DNA from: an uncultured Bacteroidia bacterium
GTDB lineage: Bacteria; Bacteroidota; Bacteroidia; Bacteroidales; UBA932
Assembly: GCA_902797895.1 (NCBI GenBank)
Contig: CADBUS010000097.1
Span: forward strand, 1 to 8,226
Direction of reading: 5' to 3'
Length of the DNA: 8,226 nt
Below the pieces are notes generated by a model. It had not been told where the DNA came from and did no database searches. It saw only the letters and a list, made by a program, of their open reading frames with translations. How positions within the stretch are numbered: position 1 is the first letter of the stretch; every line of letters starts with the position of its first letter. The position numbers and the translations under genes are program-made. Positions 1 through 6,320 of the stretch are shown here, piece after piece.

Positions 1-818
1 ATTGCCATATCGCTATATCCGGAAAAATCGCAGTAGAGTTGCAGCGAGTAGCCAACGGATGCCATAAATAGCTCAAAACCACTATATCCGGCAGGATTAC
101 CGAATGCAATGTTTACATATTGCGAGATATAATCTGCAAAGAGGGCTTTCTTTACCACTCCAATCAAGAACAGGTATAAGCCTCCGTAAATCATAGCTTT
201 ATCTGCCGATTTGTTCTCTCTTATTTGCGGCAGAAAATCTTTGGCCCTCACCACAGGCCCTGCTATAAGGCAAGGGAAAAATGTGAGGTAGAAAAGGTAC
301 TCTAACCAATCTTCCGCAGGAGCGCACTTACCTTTGTAAACATCTACAATATAGCTTATTGTCCTAAAGGTGTAGAACGAGATTCCTATTGGGGCAACAA
401 GATCAAGCGGCTGAAAATTCCTTTGTGCAATGGTACTCAAATTGCTGAGCAGAAAATTGGTGTATTTGAAAAATATCAGCAGCCCCAAGGAGAGAACTAT
501 TGCAACCGTTGCAAGCAGTTTTTTCTCTTTTTTTATCCCGATAGTAGCAATCTTCTTGGCTATAAACCAATCAATCAGAGCTGTACCAACCATAAACAGG
601 CACACCCATCCGCTCGCCTTGTAGGCAAAAAAGATACTGAATAAGGCCACAAACATCATCATCTGATATCTGCGGTTTTTTAGCATCGCATAAATCGGCA
701 GAAAGAGCAGCATCAGAAACCAGAAGAGTCCGTTGTAAAACATCATCGGACTCCCGATAGTGCAAAGTTGCTCCCAAAAGTTTGATAGAAAATTACTTAT
801 GCTAACAAGCGGTGCCAT
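1..818 (-). CDS. MBOAT family membrane O-acyltransferase (AlgI/DltB-like), partial, C-terminus off the left edge
   Basis: This frame is open from an ATG at 818 to the window edge, giving 272 residues plus two bases. It is rich in hydrophobic segments (about residues 27-46, 52-66, 71-86, 101-118, 172-190 and 210-226). It carries the marks of AlgI-type MBOAT proteins: PIGISFYTFRTISYIVDVY at 143-161, an FPxLIAGPVVR segment at 181-191, and YCDFSGYSDMA at 262-272. Family members are usually about 450-520 residues, so a little over half is present; the conserved catalytic histidine lies beyond the edge and cannot be checked. The family moves acyl groups, usually acetyl, across the inner membrane for modification of exported polysaccharide. 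The gene starts 8 nt after the stop of the SGNH gene, so the two are probably co-transcribed and work as a pair. The glycan substrate is unknown. An ATG at 826 is out of frame and was not used. Confidence 0.93.
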   Translation of the reverse strand, partial: MAPLVSISNFLSNFWEQLCTIGSPMMFYNGLFWFLMLLFLPIYAMLKNRRYQMMMFVALFSIFFAYKASGWVCLFMVGTALIDWFIAKKIATIGIKKEKKLLATVAIVLSLGLLIFFKYTNFLLSNLSTIAQRNFQPLDLVAPIGISFYTFRTISYIVDVYKGKCAPAEDWLEYLFYLTFFPCLIAGPVVRAKDFLPQIRENKSADKAMIYGGLYLFLIGVVKKALFADYISQYVNIAFGNPAGYSGFELFMASVGYSLQLYCDFSGYSDMA

Positions 819-826
819 AGTGCCAT

Positions 827-1561
827 CTATTTTGCTGGTGCTAAAACTATTACTTTACACTTACCTTTCTCCGCCACCGGCTTTTCCAACAGAATAGGGT
901 AGGCGCTCTCTTCCATTACCCAGGCGCAAACTCTATCGCACCAAGCTGCCGCAGATGTTCTTGTAGGGTGCGCCCCATCTTTTGCTCTCTGGAATGTATC
1001 GTTTTTGCTTAGATAGAATGTTCCTTTTTTGCAGCTTGCCTCAAGCATATCGTTTATTCCTGTATCCTCTTTCCAATTAGGTGGGCCTATCCAAATATAT
1101 GGTATATCTCCTATCTGAGCAAGCATATTATCTACATACTTTTGACGCTTAGTTTGTATATCTCTAACAAACAGCTCATTACCTCCAAGGCTTACGAAAA
1201 TGTAGTCTGGATTGAACTCCTTTATGTAGCCTGCGAGCTTATCTGTACGCCCCCAGACCTCTGTGGTTGAGCTGTACCAAATTACATATACAAGGGTATG
1301 GCCGTTCTCTTGTGCGTATGCTGCAAGGCGAGGGCCAAGCCCCTCCAACATAGAGTCTCCCACAAAGAGGATATTTTTGGCAGCAGTATCCATAACTCTC
1401 TGTTCTATAGGAGGCTCGGTGATAGTATCTACTCCACTTACAACAGTATCTTTTATCTCTGCCCTCTCTTTGAGCATAACTCTCTTGAAGGGCGTTGAGA
1501 AGGTAAACAGCACAAACGAGAGTGCCAAAAGCGCGGTCAATCCTATGTATTCCTTTTTCAT
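827..1561 (-). CDS. Membrane-anchored SGNH/GDSL-family hydrolase or O-acetyltransferase
   Basis: The 244-residue product has a hydrophobic N-terminal segment (about residues 5-22) with no lipobox, so it is probably a membrane anchor or uncleaved signal placing the rest in the periplasm. SGNH blocks are visible: GDSM at 68-71 with Ser70 as nucleophile, a possible block II glycine at 104 in EVWGR, GGNE at 126-129 with the block III Asn at 128, and DGAHP at 195-199 giving Asp195 and His198. The GLGP just after the GDS box and the overall size resemble the DUF459-like group. Members of this fold act as esterases or as acetyl transferases on glycans. It sits 11 nt after rsmD and 8 nt before the MBOAT gene, which favours a role as the extracytoplasmic partner in polysaccharide O-acetylation, like AlgJ/AlgX with AlgI. 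A plain de-acetylase or lipase role remains possible. Confidence 0.85.
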   Translation of the reverse strand: MKKEYIGLTALLALSFVLFTFSTPFKRVMLKERAEIKDTVVSGVDTITEPPIEQRVMDTAAKNILFVGDSMLEGLGPRLAAYAQENGHTLVYVIWYSSTTEVWGRTDKLAGYIKEFNPDYIFVSLGGNELFVRDIQTKRQKYVDNMLAQIGDIPYIWIGPPNWKEDTGINDMLEASCKKGTFYLSKNDTFQRAKDGAHPTRTSAAAWCDRVCAWVMEESAYPILLEKPVAEKGKCKVIVLAPAK

Positions 1562-1572
1562 TCTTATTCTCT

Positions 1573-2115
1573 TTATATCTCCTTGAAAAACGAGAAGTGT
1601 ACATTGCCGTAATGCCTCTCTTTTAGGAAGTTGGTATGCCGGGAAAAATCATACTCGCCGGAGTGTTCAAGTATAAAAACTCCATCTTTCAGCAGCAGGC
1701 CCTGTTGCCGTAGCATAATTCTGTCCGGCAGGGTATCTATCCCCTCCAACTGATATGGCGGATCTGCAAATATGAAATCAAACTGCCTGTTGCACAACTC
1801 CAAAAAGTCAAACACATTGCAGTGTACAGTCTTTATGCTCTTTATTCCCAACTCCCTATGCATTCTGCCTATAAAGGAGGCGTTTTTGCGGTTCATCTCC
1901 ACACATACAGCCTCCTCTCCTCCTCGCGATATGAACTCTGCACTTATACTGCCTGTTCCTCCAAAAAGGTCTAACATTGAGCGGTTTGCAAAGTCGTATT
2001 CGTTCTCCAATATGTTGAACAATCCCTCTTTGGCAAAATCTGTGGTGGGCCTTGCAGGATAGCCGCGCGGCGGTGTAATGTTCTTTCCCTTCAGATATCC
2101 TCCTATAATCCTCAT
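1573..2115 (-). CDS. rsmD: 16S rRNA (guanine(966)-N(2))-methyltransferase RsmD
   Basis: The 180-residue product matches RsmD in length and motif order. It has an N-terminal RIIGGYLKGK segment, then RPTTDFAKEGLFNIL at 22-36, the SAM-binding motif I LDLFGGTGS at 48-56, the acidic ribose-contacting residue Glu73 in CVEMN, and the catalytic DPPY at 118-121. The enzyme methylates N2 of a guanine in helix 31 of 16S rRNA (G966 in E. coli) during 30S maturation, in the cytoplasm. Its ATG overlaps the stop of the upstream DUF3822 gene by four bases (ATGA), which suggests coupled translation. The downstream SGNH gene starts 11 nt after its TAA, so a ribosome-maturation gene shares a transcript with surface-glycan genes. 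Confidence 0.95.
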   Translation of the reverse strand: MRIIGGYLKGKNITPPRGYPARPTTDFAKEGLFNILENEYDFANRSMLDLFGGTGSISAEFISRGGEEAVCVEMNRKNASFIGRMHRELGIKSIKTVHCNVFDFLELCNRQFDFIFADPPYQLEGIDTLPDRIMLRQQGLLLKDGVFILEHSGEYDFSRHTNFLKERHYGNVHFSFFKEI

Positions 2116-2624
2116 AGGGCAGGGCAGATCTTAAACGATTTAACATAGCCGCCCAGCCTCTCAAGTTCACTGTCGGTTACGCTACCATAGAGGTTAACAA
2201 CACTCTGCTGAGGATTTATTTGGCTCTTGTTCAAAAGCTCCAGCATATAGTATATTGCTGTGCCAAAATCTGCTGTGTGATAACAGTTTACGCCAATCAG
2301 CCTATCTCCCTCGGCAAGCAGTATGCAACACTCTTTGCTCTCTTGCCTGAAATCCATTATCAGTTTATTGTGCTCTTGGATTTTTGGCAACTGCTCAATA
2401 TGCAGAAAAACTGTTGGCACCAACTCTTTAATCGGCTTCAAATGGCCATTTTCCTCCTCCCAGCAGTAAATGAGCTTTGCGCCATAGTGGGGCACATCCA
2501 AGCTATAGATTGGCCTGCTCTCCTGAATATCAAAGAGATCTGCCATAATCTGCCTTAGCTGCACCTCATCCCTCATCTGAATGGGAACGAGTGTGAACTT
2601 GGAGGTGTGAGAGTGTTGTGCCAT
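2112..2624 (-). CDS. DUF3822 family protein, short form lacking the usual N-terminal half
   Basis: The 170-residue product matches the C-terminal part of DUF3822, a Bacteroidota family of unknown function commonly found beside rsmD. It opens at the family's KFTLVP strand (residues 9-14) and continues through to NLYGSVTDSELERLGGY near the end. From memory the family is about 250-280 residues with an actin/ASKHA-like fold, so roughly the first 90 residues appear to be missing. I chose the ATG at 2624. A TTG at 2630 is in frame but adds only two residues, and an in-frame TAA at 2631-2633 rules out a longer product in this frame. The space upstream holds a dispersed repeat and a hairpin instead of coding sequence. 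The stop overlaps the rsmD start. It may be a naturally short variant or a remnant kept because it is coupled to rsmD. Confidence 0.75.
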   Translation of the reverse strand: MAQHSHTSKFTLVPIQMRDEVQLRQIMADLFDIQESRPIYSLDVPHYGAKLIYCWEEENGHLKPIKELVPTVFLHIEQLPKIQEHNKLIMDFRQESKECCILLAEGDRLIGVNCYHTADFGTAIYYMLELLNKSQINPQQSVVNLYGSVTDSELERLGGYVKSFKICPAL

Positions 2625-2642
2625 TGCCAATTAGTTAAATAA

Positions 2643-2671
2643 AATAGAGTTCGCTTGAGTTCAGAATGACG
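2643..2671 (-). repeat. Dispersed intergenic repeat, copy 1 (GTCATTCTGA family)
   Basis: On the minus strand this reads GTCATTCTGAACTCAAGCG and ends in CTCTATT. It aligns with the plus-strand copy at 7911-7941: both share GTCATTCTGA, an AGCGAA core and a terminal TCTATT, with a few substitutions and a short gap. It lies between the 226-aa gene and DUF3822, exactly where the N-terminal half of DUF3822 would be expected. Repeats of this type are scattered in many Bacteroidota genomes; their function is not known to me. Confidence 0.65.
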
Positions 2672-2674
2672 CAA

Positions 2675-2705
2675 GAGGGTGCCAAAATACTTTTTGGTCA
2701 CCCTC
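2675..2705 (-). terminator. Hairpin downstream of the 226-aa gene; possible weak terminator or repeat element
   Basis: A 7-bp stem (GAGGGTG at 2675-2681 with CACCCTC at 2699-2705) continues into a 6-bp stem (2682-2687 with 2692-2697). There is one bulged base at 2698 and a 4-nt loop. It sits 27 nt past the stop of the 226-aa gene on the minus strand. No T-tract follows on either strand, so termination would be weak or factor-dependent. The core, loop included, is nearly identical to the terminator at 8008-8037, so this is best read as a second copy of a repeated hairpin. Confidence 0.55.
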
Positions 2706-2732
2706 TTCTACCATAACTTAACTATATTTCTA

Positions 2733-3413
2733 TTATTCCCAGTTACCTGCGTTGTTGTTAGGAGTCTCTATGCTTCCAACCTTAAGGCCAGGATATTTGC
2801 CAAGAGTCTCCCTCTCTGCAACGAGGTTGATAATCTGCTGGTTATCCAATCCGTTGAGCAGAATCTTGTAAGGGATAGTGGCCTCAAACAGAGGAACATC
2901 CACACCAGAAACCTTTTTGATAACGCTCTGCAAACCAATCTTCTGACCATTTGCAAACGGAATGTTAGCCAAAGAATCTATGCTGTAATTCTCTCTCTTT
3001 AGCAGAGTATCCTTTATGTCTATCTCACTTGGAATAGAGAATACCAAATTCTTGTCCCCTTTTAGATAAAGCTCATAAAGCCCCTTGTCATTAATGCCTC
3101 TGTTAGCCTTTTTAACTGCCTCTGTGTGAGCTACCATAGCAGAGTCATTCACAGAACCAATCTGCTTTACGATAACCATCTTGCCATTTTTGTAGAAATC
3201 TATCAGAGAATCGATGCTGCTGGCAAATTTGCCGTGCTTGTTCTTGTAGGCAACCTGGAGTGTTCTGATATCCTTCAGTTTCTGAACAGCCACAGCCTCT
3301 CTGGCAACTTTTAGCTTATCAAACTGTATAGGCTTTTGAATTCCCTTGTATATCAGCCAAGCCAACAATACAATCAAAATAGGAAGAATAACTACAGTAA
3401 ATAATTTTTTCAT
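2733..3413 (-). CDS. Conserved hypothetical membrane-anchored protein, pilin-like N-terminal layout
   Basis: The 226-residue product has a short basic start (MKK), one hydrophobic helix at about residues 4-22, then a soluble region that is probably periplasmic. After the membrane segment comes a charged, likely helical stretch (about 33-60) with LKDIRTLQVAYKNKHGKF at 46-63. That layout recalls the N-terminal helix of type IV pilins and type II pseudopilins, but I see no prepilin peptidase site, so a functional link is not supported. I recall similar proteins next to DUF3822 and rsmD in other Bacteroidales but know no assigned function. The C-terminus is Asn/Gly rich (NNNAGNWE). A promoter-like pair lies upstream at 3484-3514. 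Downstream, 108 nt with a hairpin and repeat separate it from DUF3822, so it may be its own transcription unit. Confidence 0.85.
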   Translation of the reverse strand: MKKLFTVVILPILIVLLAWLIYKGIQKPIQFDKLKVAREAVAVQKLKDIRTLQVAYKNKHGKFASSIDSLIDFYKNGKMVIVKQIGSVNDSAMVAHTEAVKKANRGINDKGLYELYLKGDKNLVFSIPSEIDIKDTLLKRENYSIDSLANIPFANGQKIGLQSVIKKVSGVDVPLFEATIPYKILLNGLDNQQIINLVAERETLGKYPGLKVGSIETPNNNAGNWE

Positions 3414-3483
3414 ATTGTTAATATCTTATAATTCAACTAAAGTGCAACCCACAAGTAGTGCCACAAGGGGTGCTTACAGCAAG

Positions 3484-3514
3484 CAAAGATAAAAAAAAAG
3501 TTTACACCAACCAA
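3484..3514 (-). promoter_or_regulatory. Predicted Bacteroidota-type promoter for the 226-aa gene
   Basis: On the minus strand TATCTTTG (3491 to 3484) matches the TAnnTTTG -7 box. A TTGG (3514 to 3511) lies 19 nt upstream in the position of the -33 element, whose consensus is TTTG. Transcription would start near 3477 and leave a leader of roughly 60 nt. Assigned by motif match only. Confidence 0.55.
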
Positions 3515-3574
3515 TTTTTTATGCCGCTCTTGGCTCAAAACCGTTGCACTTCTATTTTGAATTTAATTTCTTAG

Positions 3575-3582
3575 TAATTTTG
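3575..3582 (+). promoter_or_regulatory. Predicted -7 box of the nrnA cluster promoter
   Basis: TAATTTTG matches the TAnnTTTG -7 box and would give a start near 3589 and a leader of about 50 nt before the ATG at 3639. The nearest TTTG, at 3556-3559, is only 15 nt upstream instead of the usual 19-21, so the -33 element is weak or absent. The intergenic region 3414-3638 also contains an A9 run at 3491-3499 and no other gene. Confidence 0.45.
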
Positions 3583-3638
3583 CGGCAATTGAAAAATGGC
3601 AAATGAAAAGATAATTTGAACGCGTAAACCTAAAGCGT

Positions 3639-4664
3639 ATGGTAATAGATAATGCAACGGCGGCGGCCTTTTATGATATTGTCTCTAAAGGAGAGAGGTT
3701 TGTTATTATAGGCCATATCAATCCCGATGGCGACTGCATAGGCTCTACCACAGGTATGAGAAACTGGTTAGAGCTCTCTCTGGGCAAGAAAAATGTGAAT
3801 ATTGTGGTGCCAAACGAGTTCCCAAATTTTCTCAACTTTTTGGATATAGGCGGCCGCATTTTGGCCCATAGCGCAGAAGGGGCAAAGGCGGAGAGCTTGG
3901 TTAAGAGCGCGGATGTTATTATCTGTATGGATTTTAATACTTTAAAGCGCACAGAGGCTCTCCAACAGATAATAGCAGAGGCAAAAGGGATAAAGGTGCT
4001 TATAGATCACCATCCGCAGCCGGAGCCTTTTGCAGACTTAACCATCTCTTTTACGGAAATATCTTCCGCCTCTGAGCTTACTTGGTGGCTTGTGAGCAAA
4101 GTGTCTGAAACTCACAATCTTCCTCTGCCGATAGAGCTCTGCACCTCGCTATATACAGGTATGATGACAGATACCAACAACTTCAACAACTCCGTATTCT
4201 CCTCCACATTTATGATGGCATCGCAGCTGCAGCAGAGGGGAGTGGAGAGAGAGAAGATACAGTTTGCGGTTTTTAATAACTATTCGGAGGATAGAATGAG
4301 GCTGATGGGGTATCTGTTACTCAACAAGTTACGTGTTTTTCAAGATTTGAATGCCTCTATAATGGTGCTAAGCAGGCAGGAGCAGAAGAGGTTTAATTAT
4401 CGCGATGGAGATTCAGAAGGCTTTGTAAATTTGGCTCTCTCCATAGCCGATGTTGAGGTGGCCTCTCTCTTTACAGAAACAGACGAGTACATAAAAGTAT
4501 CTCTGCGCTCCAAGGGAAGACTCTCTGTGAATTCCCTCTCAAGAGCCTATTTCAATGGTGCCGGGCACGAAAGGGCCTCCGGAGGCAGGCTCTATATACC
4601 GGTAGAGCAGGTAGAGGGCTACTTTGAGGAGAGTTTAAGGAGTTTTTTAGCCTCCAACAAGTAG
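3639..4664 (+). CDS. nrnA: DHH/DHHA1 phosphoesterase, NrnA-like (oligoribonuclease / pAp phosphatase)
   Basis: The 341-residue product has the full DHH metal-binding set: His26, Asp30 and Asp32 in GHINPDGD, Asp98 in CMDFN, Asp123-His124-His125 in LIDHHP, and Asp178 in GMMTDTNNF. The C-terminal DHHA1 domain carries GAGHERASGG at 307-316, the substrate-binding glycine motif, here GAGH instead of the common GGGH. Length fits NrnA (about 310-345). The family degrades short RNAs (nanoRNA) and in many species also dephosphorylates pAp; some relatives cleave linear cyclic-dinucleotide products. It acts in the cytoplasm. The ATG at 3639 is the first start after an in-frame stop at 3612. It is the first gene of the plus cluster, with the FKBP-like lipoprotein genes next. 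Exact substrate preference cannot be read from sequence. Confidence 0.9.
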   Translation: MVIDNATAAAFYDIVSKGERFVIIGHINPDGDCIGSTTGMRNWLELSLGKKNVNIVVPNEFPNFLNFLDIGGRILAHSAEGAKAESLVKSADVIICMDFNTLKRTEALQQIIAEAKGIKVLIDHHPQPEPFADLTISFTEISSASELTWWLVSKVSETHNLPLPIELCTSLYTGMMTDTNNFNNSVFSSTFMMASQLQQRGVEREKIQFAVFNNYSEDRMRLMGYLLLNKLRVFQDLNASIMVLSRQEQKRFNYRDGDSEGFVNLALSIADVEVASLFTETDEYIKVSLRSKGRLSVNSLSRAYFNGAGHERASGGRLYIPVEQVEGYFEESLRSFLASNK

Positions 4665-4701
4665 GGGCGGCATAAGTTTTGATGTATATTTGGCGGTTCT
4701 A

Positions 4702-5259
4702 ATGAGAAAAAGAGGAGATATAATAGATATAGTGCAGGGCAGGCTCTTTGCCGCAGCCTTCTCTCTGCTTGCTTTGCTTGCCCTCGCATCTTGCGACAAG
4801 GAGGATAGAGAGAATATTTATTCATCTCAGGATGAAGAGGTTGAACAATATGCCAAAAGGATGGAGGAGAGATACAGAACTCTCTTTAACAACGGCGCAT
4901 ACAGAATTGTGGAGAAAGAGGGGAGCGGCGCACCGCTTGCAAAGGGGGATTCACTTTACTTTTACTACTCCGCCTATACATTCAGTAGTGGTGCAGGAAG
5001 CATATATGCCACTAACATAAAGGAGGTAGCAGAAAGATACTCTCTTTATACAGATGGCAAGCCTATTAGAATAGAGTATGGCAAAGAGCAGCTGCTGAGC
5101 GGTTTGCAGAACGGCTTGGAGGGGGTAACCAAAGGGGAGAATTGCATAATAGTATTCTCCTCGCGATATGGGCACGGCAATCAGAGCGTTTTCAACTTGC
5201 CAAAACTCACTTCGCTATATTTTGAAATTAAAGTAGATAACATTATTAAAAATGAATAG
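4702..5259 (+). CDS. FKBP-type peptidyl-prolyl isomerase-like lipoprotein, single domain
   Basis: Counted from the ATG at 4702 the product is 185 residues. A hydrophobic signal peptide ends in LALASC, with Cys31 as the likely lipidation site. A charged helical linker (about 35-65) leads to an FKBP-like domain at about 80-185. Visible landmarks are the GDSLYFYYSAY strand, QLLSGLQNGLEGV (the VIxGW helix region, with Leu in place of Trp), and RYGHG with Tyr156 at the AYG position. The FD pair near the start of the domain is not kept (IYATN). Isomerase activity is therefore uncertain and a chaperone or binding role is possible. I recall GldI-type FKBP lipoproteins beside DHH phosphoesterases in other Bacteroidota. 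A TTG at 4690 is an in-frame alternative start. It begins 37 nt after nrnA and overlaps the next gene by 8 nt. Confidence 0.82.
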   Translation: MRKRGDIIDIVQGRLFAAAFSLLALLALASCDKEDRENIYSSQDEEVEQYAKRMEERYRTLFNNGAYRIVEKEGSGAPLAKGDSLYFYYSAYTFSSGAGSIYATNIKEVAERYSLYTDGKPIRIEYGKEQLLSGLQNGLEGVTKGENCIIVFSSRYGHGNQSVFNLPKLTSLYFEIKVDNIIKNE

Positions 5260-6319
5260 AAGATTTTATTGTTTTACGCTCCTTGCAGTTGCAACTCTGC
5301 TGATTTTTTCCTGCGCCAAGGAGAGGGAGGAGAGTGATAGGGAGTTACAGGAGAAGATTTTGGATGCCTACATTGCAACTAAGTGTCCTACAGCACAAAA
5401 GCTGCCATCCGGCCTTACCATAATAGATCAGGCAGCCGGAACGGGTAGCTTTCCCAAAGATGATGACGGTTGCTATATACATTATGACACTTACTCTTTA
5501 GATGGCACCTGCCAGAGTACCACAGACTCTGTAAAGGCAAGGCATCTTGGAACATTTGACTATTCAAGATATTACGGCCCTGCGCTATTTATACTCAACG
5601 AGAGTTCAACTATAGGTATGGCGGAGCTGCTCAAAAAAGTCAACAAGGGAGGCTCCATAAAGGCTATAATGCCACCTTGGCTTACTCTCAACCAAAGGAA
5701 CTATAACACAGGCAAATACAAGGCTCAGCAATATAATGTGAATATGATTTACGAAATCAGGAAGATGGGCCATATCTTCAGCGATTTAGACAAGTTCCAA
5801 AGAGATTCGCTTGAGAGCTACTCCAAAAAGTATTTCTCTCCAAAGATAGACTCGCTCAAAAACGGCTACTATTTCCGCAATTTTGTTCATACATCCACTA
5901 TTCCTGCTGCAGATACGGTAAAGGCAGATACACTTGTACACGTTTGGTACATAGGGCGTCTGTTGGATGGATATGTATTTGACACAAACATTTTGGATAC
6001 CGCCAAAAAGTATAGGATATATAGCGCAAGCAACAGCTATAAACCGCTGGAGGTAAAGATGAAAGCCAGATACTCAGAGATGATATCCACACAAGAGGAG
6101 AGTGCTACAGATGCAGGCAAGGTTATAGAGGGATTTGCCAGAGCTCTGAAAAGTATGACTATAGGAGACAACGCTGTTACATTCTTCTCATCTGATTACG
6201 GATATAGGGCACAGAGCACAATGAAGGGGGGAGTGGGAATCCCTGAGTACTCAATGTTGAGATTTGATTTGTGGATGGGAAAGAGCAACGATTACAACTA
6301 TCCTCCTAAGGGTAAGTAG
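5252..6319 (+). CDS. Lipoprotein with two tandem FKBP-like domains
   Basis: The 355-residue product has a signal peptide ending in LLIFSC, with Cys21 as the predicted lipidated residue, followed by a charged stretch. Domain A (about 50-170) has the FKBP strand order, but the segment at 138-147 reads AIMPPWLTLN, so the conserved Tyr of AYG is missing. Domain B (about 205-343) is closer to consensus: LLDGYVFDTN with Phe243-Asp244, KVIEGF at 290-295 with Phe in place of Trp, and SDYGY with Tyr316. Domain B could be an active prolyl isomerase and domain A a binding or dimerisation module; this is inference. The start overlaps the preceding lipoprotein gene by 8 nt, suggesting coupled translation and joint function. 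The stop is 1 nt before mazG. Expected location is the periplasmic face of the inner or outer membrane. Confidence 0.8.
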   Translation: MNRRFYCFTLLAVATLLIFSCAKEREESDRELQEKILDAYIATKCPTAQKLPSGLTIIDQAAGTGSFPKDDDGCYIHYDTYSLDGTCQSTTDSVKARHLGTFDYSRYYGPALFILNESSTIGMAELLKKVNKGGSIKAIMPPWLTLNQRNYNTGKYKAQQYNVNMIYEIRKMGHIFSDLDKFQRDSLESYSKKYFSPKIDSLKNGYYFRNFVHTSTIPAADTVKADTLVHVWYIGRLLDGYVFDTNILDTAKKYRIYSASNSYKPLEVKMKARYSEMISTQEESATDAGKVIEGFARALKSMTIGDNAVTFFSSDYGYRAQSTMKGGVGIPEYSMLRFDLWMGKSNDYNYPPKGK

Positions 6320-6320
6320 A

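Noticed and set aside
423..777. Short open frames on both strands
   Set aside because: They lie within the MBOAT gene in other frames; the MBOAT frame carries the family motifs and the others resemble nothing.
1239..1604. 121-codon minus-strand frame spanning the rsmD/SGNH junction
   Set aside because: It is an alternative frame of the SGNH gene, which has the GDSM, GGNE and DGAHP blocks in order.
4685..4692. TATATTTG resembling a -7 promoter box just before the first FKBP lipoprotein
   Set aside because: No -33 element at the right distance, and the start would fall within a few bases of the ATG; the gene is more likely read from the nrnA promoter.
6264..6320. Upstream extension of mazG
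   Set aside because: It would overlap the end of the preceding lipoprotein gene by over 50 nt, and the added residues are not MazG-like; the ATG at 6321 fits the family N-terminus.
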